Below, piece after piece: positions 60,581 to 64,000 of a stretch of 64,000 nt of DNA. The DNA lies in contig NZ_LZSX01000074.1 of the NCBI RefSeq assembly GCF_001665835.1, positions 1-64,000 of the forward strand. The letters run 5' to 3'. This DNA is from Mycobacterium colombiense (GTDB lineage: Bacteria > Actinomycetota > Actinomycetes > Mycobacteriales > Mycobacteriaceae). The position numbers and the translations under genes were made by a program. The number at the start of each line of letters is the position of its first letter. Position 1 is the stretch's first letter. The notes beneath the pieces were generated by a model, which saw nothing but the letters and a program-made list of their open reading frames with translations, was not told the origin of the DNA and made no database searches.

Positions 60581-62302
60581 ATGGTGAGCCAGAGCAGCGA
60601 CGAGACGCCGACCGGTCCCATCCGCGGCCAGACGCAGCAGGCACCGGCGCCGCGCATCATCCGCCCGCACGCCACGGGCGGCGCCGCAACCGCGGCGGCC
60701 GGAACGAAGCGGTACCGGCACGTCGTCGGTGACCTGACCGCGGTGGCGCTGCTTGTCCTCGCGGTATTCCTGCCGTGGAACCTCTACTTCGGCTTCGGGA
60801 TCCCCGACAGCAGCACGATCCTGTTCGGGGTGTTGATCGCGGTGACGGTGCTGGCCGTCGTCGCAGTCGTGGTCGCCGGTTCGTGGCGGTCGGCGGGCGC
60901 TCGGTTCAACCCGGCGCGGGCCGCCCGGCTTCGACTGGCGCTCAATGTCCCGTACCTGCTGCTGGTGCTCGCCTTCGTGGTGTTCGACGCGTACGAGACC
61001 GTCCGCTTCGGTGGCACGGTCAACGTGCCGGGCGGTGTCGGCCCGGGAGCGTGGGCCGGGATCGCCGGCTCGCTGTTGAGCGCCCAGGCGGTGCCGACCG
61101 GTGCGCTTGCCGGACCGGTTCCGGCCGGCGACGAGTCCACCGGGTGGCACCGGTCGGCGCGGGTCATCGGCTCGCTGTCGATGCTCGCGGCGGTGCTCAG
61201 CTTCGGCTTCAACCTGTACTGGCGGGTCCGATACGCGCTGCAAAGCACCGGCGGCGCCGAGGAATTCGGCAAGCAGAACATCGCCGTGATCGCGACCGCG
61301 GTGGTGTACGGCGCGGTGGCGCTGATCGCGGTGCTGGTCGCCGCGCGGTGGCTGCTGCGCAGCGCGCGGGAAAGCCGGCTGACCACCGTCGCGCTCGGCG
61401 CATCGACGCTGGCCGCCGGGGTCCTGGTGTGGTTCCTGCCCGCCGGGCGTGACATCGACGCGTTCCACGGCATCGCGCAGAACACGTCCACCGCCGGCGT
61501 CGGGTTCGAGGGCTACCTGGCGTGGGCGGCCGGCGCGGCACTGTTCGCGCCGCGGGCCCTGTTCGGTCGCCGGAACGCCTCGCCGACCGAGGAGTCCGCG
61601 TGGCGCGCGACGACCCGAAATGGCTTGCTGCTCATCGCCGTTTGGTCCGTGGGATCGGTGGCGATGCGGATCACCGACCTGGTCGTCGGCGTGATCCTGA
61701 ACTACCCGTTCTCCCGGTACTCCAGCATCGTGCTGGCAGCGTTCGATCTGGCCACCGCGGTGCTGGCGATCTGGCTGCGCCGCAGGCTGGCCACCCTCTC
61801 GGCGAGAATGGTCACGTCGCTGTGCGGGCTCGTCGCCACGCTCAGCGTCGCCCGCGTCGTCGTCGGCCTCGAGCTGGCGCCGCGGTTCGAAAACTCACCC
61901 AATTCGCCTGCGCTGCACCCGGTCTACGGCAACAACCTGGCCCAGCAGATCACCAGCACCTTCGACGTGACGCTGTGCGGCCTGGCCCTGGGCATCCTGG
62001 TGGCGGCCATCGTCACCGGGCATCTGAGCGGTCGACGGCTGGCCCGTCGCGCCGCCCGCAGGCGCGCCGCCGCGGCGAATGCGGCGGCACCCACCACCCG
62101 AGTCCCGGTGGGCCAGGGCGCGGGCCCGTCGGCTGCGGCGACCACCCGCATCCCGGCCGGCGTCCCCGGTGGAGACAACGAACCGCCCACCACGGAGATA
62201 CCGCCGCTGGCCAATGCGCCCCGGATCTTCCGCGGTGACGACTCCGGCACGCGCCAGATTCCCGCGCAGAAGCCGCAGATCTACCGCCCGCCGCAGGGTT
62301 AG
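60581..62302 (+). CDS. polytopic membrane protein (Rv0537c-like)
   Basis: The 573-residue protein has a polar N-terminus (about 1-45), roughly nine hydrophobic helices between about 48 and 490 with long polar loops, and a basic Pro/Thr-rich tail with TTRVPVGQG, TTRIPAGVP and TEIPPLANAP-like repeats. The family is conserved in mycobacteria without a known role. ATG 60581. Its stop overlaps the convergent galE3 stop (TTAG). Confidence 0.8.
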   Translation: MVSQSSDETPTGPIRGQTQQAPAPRIIRPHATGGAATAAAGTKRYRHVVGDLTAVALLVLAVFLPWNLYFGFGIPDSSTILFGVLIAVTVLAVVAVVVAGSWRSAGARFNPARAARLRLALNVPYLLLVLAFVVFDAYETVRFGGTVNVPGGVGPGAWAGIAGSLLSAQAVPTGALAGPVPAGDESTGWHRSARVIGSLSMLAAVLSFGFNLYWRVRYALQSTGGAEEFGKQNIAVIATAVVYGAVALIAVLVAARWLLRSARESRLTTVALGASTLAAGVLVWFLPAGRDIDAFHGIAQNTSTAGVGFEGYLAWAAGAALFAPRALFGRRNASPTEESAWRATTRNGLLLIAVWSVGSVAMRITDLVVGVILNYPFSRYSSIVLAAFDLATAVLAIWLRRRLATLSARMVTSLCGLVATLSVARVVVGLELAPRFENSPNSPALHPVYGNNLAQQITSTFDVTLCGLALGILVAAIVTGHLSGRRLARRAARRRAAAANAAAPTTRVPVGQGAGPSAAATTRIPAGVPGGDNEPPTTEIPPLANAPRIFRGDDSGTRQIPAQKPQIYRPPQG

Positions 62303-63327
62303 CGAAGGGGCGCGAAGGCGAACTCGCGCAGCCCGTCCCCCGGCGCGACGGCCGCCCGGAAACCGAGCACCTCTGCGGCCCGCGACGGGTCGGCGACGAT
62401 GTGGCGCACGTCGCCGCTGCGGTACTGCCCGGTGACCACCGGGGACAACGAAGCGCCGCGCGCGTCGCACAGCGCGCCGGCCACCTGCGCAATCGAAATG
62501 GGTTGTCCCGAACAGACATTGACCGCGGTGAAACCCTCGCCCCACTGTGTCGCCGCGACGTTGGCGGCGGCCACGTCGTCGACGTGGACGAAGTCGCGCA
62601 TCTGCCCGCCGTCCTCGAAAACCTTTGGTGGGTCACCTTTTTCCAGCGCCGACCGAAAGATCGCCGCCACCCCGGAGTACGGGGTGTCGCGCGGCATGCC
62701 GGGGCCGTAGACGTTGTGGTAGCGCAGCGCCACCACCGAACCACCGGTGGCCTCCGACCAGGCCAGCGCGTAATGCTCCTGGGCTGTCTTGCTGGCGGCG
62801 TACAGGCTCCGCGGCCGCAGGCAGGCGTCCTCGTCGACCAGGAGCCACTGCAGCTCCTCCCCGCCGACCGGGCACCGGTGCTCGAAGATTCCGGCGTCGA
62901 GGTCCGCGCGGCGCCGCGGCAGCGGATCCACGGGCCCGTGTTGTTCGCAGTAATAGCGCCCCTGCCCGTACACCACCATCGACGAGGCAAGCACCAGGCG
63001 CCGCACCCCGGCGGCGAACATCTGCGCCAGCAGGACCGTGGTGGCCAGGTCGTTGTGGCCGCCGTAGGCGGGGGCGTCGGCGGCGTCCACGCCCGCACCC
63101 ACCATCGCCGCCTGATGGCACACCACGTCCACGCCGGCCAGCAGCGGGGCCAGCGCGTCGGCGTCGCGCACGTCGACGCGGTGACATCCCCGCGGCAGCA
63201 CCGGGTTTGGGCCGTGCGCGGCGGGCAGCAGCGCGTCGACGGCGACCACGTCATGCCCCGCGGCGCGCAGCGCGGCGCCCACCCGCGAACCGATGAAGCC
63301 GGCCGCCCCGGTCAGCAGCACCCTCAC
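62299..63327 (-). CDS. galE3: NAD-dependent nucleotide-sugar epimerase/dehydratase
   Basis: The 342-residue extended SDR has VLLTGAAGFIGSRVGAAL at the start, ASSMVVYGQG, and the catalytic YAASKTAQEHYAL (Tyr, Lys). The C-terminal substrate domain includes NVYGPGMPRDTPYSGVA and DFVHVDDVAAANVAA. Probably UDP- or GDP-sugar epimerase; the exact sugar is uncertain. GTG 63327 overlaps the upstream phosphorylase stop by four bases. Matches Mtb Rv0536. Confidence 0.88.
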   Translation of the reverse strand: MRVLLTGAAGFIGSRVGAALRAAGHDVVAVDALLPAAHGPNPVLPRGCHRVDVRDADALAPLLAGVDVVCHQAAMVGAGVDAADAPAYGGHNDLATTVLLAQMFAAGVRRLVLASSMVVYGQGRYYCEQHGPVDPLPRRRADLDAGIFEHRCPVGGEELQWLLVDEDACLRPRSLYAASKTAQEHYALAWSEATGGSVVALRYHNVYGPGMPRDTPYSGVAAIFRSALEKGDPPKVFEDGGQMRDFVHVDDVAAANVAATQWGEGFTAVNVCSGQPISIAQVAGALCDARGASLSPVVTGQYRSGDVRHIVADPSRAAEVLGFRAAVAPGDGLREFAFAPLR

Positions 63328-63998
63328 GGCAGCTCGATGGGCAGGGTGACCCCCGCATGCGGCAGGCAGTGCGTGCACGTGCGGTCGGCGGCGATCCGGC
63401 CGATGGCCCGGCCGACCAGCGTTTTGAACACTTTGATGTTCTTCTCGAATTCGGCGAACACGTCGACGGTCTTCACGCCCTCCCCGGCGGTCACACCGGC
63501 ATCCAGGTCGGTCACCAAAGCGATTGTCGCATAGCATATTTCGAGCTCGCGGGCGAGCGCCGCCTCCGGATAGCCGGTCATGTTGACCAGCGAGAAGCCG
63601 GCCGAGGCGAACCACCGACTCTCGGCGCGGGTGGAAAAGCGCGGCCCCTGGATCACCACCATGGTGCCGCCGTCGACCACGTCGGGCAGGCCGGTCACCG
63701 CCTCGCGCAGCGTCGGGCAGTACGGGTCGGCGAAGTCGACGTGGATGCCGCCGGAGTCGAAGTAGGTGTCGGCGCGGCCCCGGGTGCGGTCGACGAGTTG
63801 GTCGGGCACCACGACGGTGCCCGGTCCGAGTTCGGCCGTGAGGCTGCCGACCGCGCACGGCGCGAGCACCCGCCGCACGCCGAGCTTGCGCAGCGCCCAC
63901 ATGTTGGCGCGATACGGCACGGTGTGCGCGGAGAATTCGTGGCTGGCGCCGTGGCGGGGCAGGAACGCCACCTCGTGGTCGCCGATGGCGCCGACGGT
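63324..63998 (-). CDS. S-methyl-5'-thioadenosine phosphorylase (N-terminus beyond window)
   Basis: The frame is open to the window edge, so the N-terminal part is missing. Remaining features are LPRHGASHEFSAHTVPYRAN, PCAVGSL, VVIQGPRFSTRAESRWF, VNMTGYPEA and LVTDLDAG, all typical of MTA phosphorylases. These split methylthioadenosine into adenine and methylthioribose-1-phosphate in polyamine and methionine salvage. Mtb Rv0535 is the equivalent and has often been annotated pnp. It overlaps galE3. Confidence 0.93.
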   Translation of the reverse strand, partial: TVGAIGDHEVAFLPRHGASHEFSAHTVPYRANMWALRKLGVRRVLAPCAVGSLTAELGPGTVVVPDQLVDRTRGRADTYFDSGGIHVDFADPYCPTLREAVTGLPDVVDGGTMVVIQGPRFSTRAESRWFASAGFSLVNMTGYPEAALARELEICYATIALVTDLDAGVTAGEGVKTVDVFAEFEKNIKVFKTLVGRAIGRIAADRTCTHCLPHAGVTLPIELP

Positions 63999-64000
63999 GA

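Overview
The window is about 64 kb of high-GC, gene-dense actinobacterial chromosome. It comes from a Mycobacterium, most likely a slow-growing non-tuberculous species of the Mycobacterium avium complex type. The evidence is LpqN-, LppA- and DUF732-type secreted proteins, several cytochromes P450 including a CYP125-type enzyme, deazaflavin (F420)-type Ddn proteins, a mycobacterial alpha-mannosyltransferase and a dispersed menaquinone (men) locus. From memory, long stretches run collinear but inverted with M. tuberculosis (Mtb) Rv0585c-Rv0583c and Rv0566c-Rv0535. Mtb locus names are recalled comparisons, not search results.

Layout. 1-2.75 kb: the end of an HNH (13E12-type) protein and two tandem TIGR00027-type methyltransferases. 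2.9-8.8 kb: an Rv0585c-like membrane protein, a GH92 mannosidase and lpqN. 8.8-26.4 kb: an accessory block with a Ddn-like protein, a PAS-ANTAR regulator, galT-galK, a FUSC exporter, a CYP125-type P450, an alpha/beta hydrolase, a NYN-LOTUS protein, a second P450, a lipoprotein, a DMT transporter, a DUF1023/LppA pair and an O-methyltransferase. It ends at tRNA-Tyr. 26.6-29.8 kb: yajQ, a Baeyer-Villiger-type monooxygenase and gpsA. 30.0-31.9 kb: a SulP transporter and a small HTH regulator, absent from the remembered Mtb order. 31.9-36.4 kb: htpX, grcC1, menJ, a DUF732 protein and menG. 36.4-39.7 kb: an insertion holding an SDR, CsbD, an FMO and a dead P450 fragment. 39.7-46.6 kb: a minus-strand run of amidohydrolase-menC-bpoC-menD-DUF3592-mgtA. 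46.6-50.4 kb: fadD8, then a tetR/aldo-keto reductase/Ddn module where Mtb has vapBC3. 50.4-57.2 kb: menB, SDR, VOC, pitA, two small genes, menE and a membrane protein. 57.2-64 kb: a glycosyltransferase pair, a proline-rich membrane protein, a membrane protein, galE3 and an MTA phosphorylase cut by the window end.

Together the genes supply much of menaquinone synthesis: MenD, MenC, MenE, MenB, MenG, MenJ, a polyprenyl synthase and possibly BpoC as MenH. They also supply galactose and mannose conversion, envelope lipid and glycan functions, and P450/FMO oxidation chemistry.

The best leads are a full match to the KstR (sterol repressor) consensus between fadD8 and the men operon, twin palindromic operators beside a TetR gene, a pseudokinase-like domain inside the Rv0585c-like membrane protein, and a degenerate Hsp70/actin-like domain in the Rv0538-like protein. 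Two further leads are tandem large hairpins next to a P450 fossil and a set of TANNNT boxes six or seven bases before start codons, which predict leaderless mRNAs. I saw no CRISPR array, insertion sequence, integrase or rRNA.
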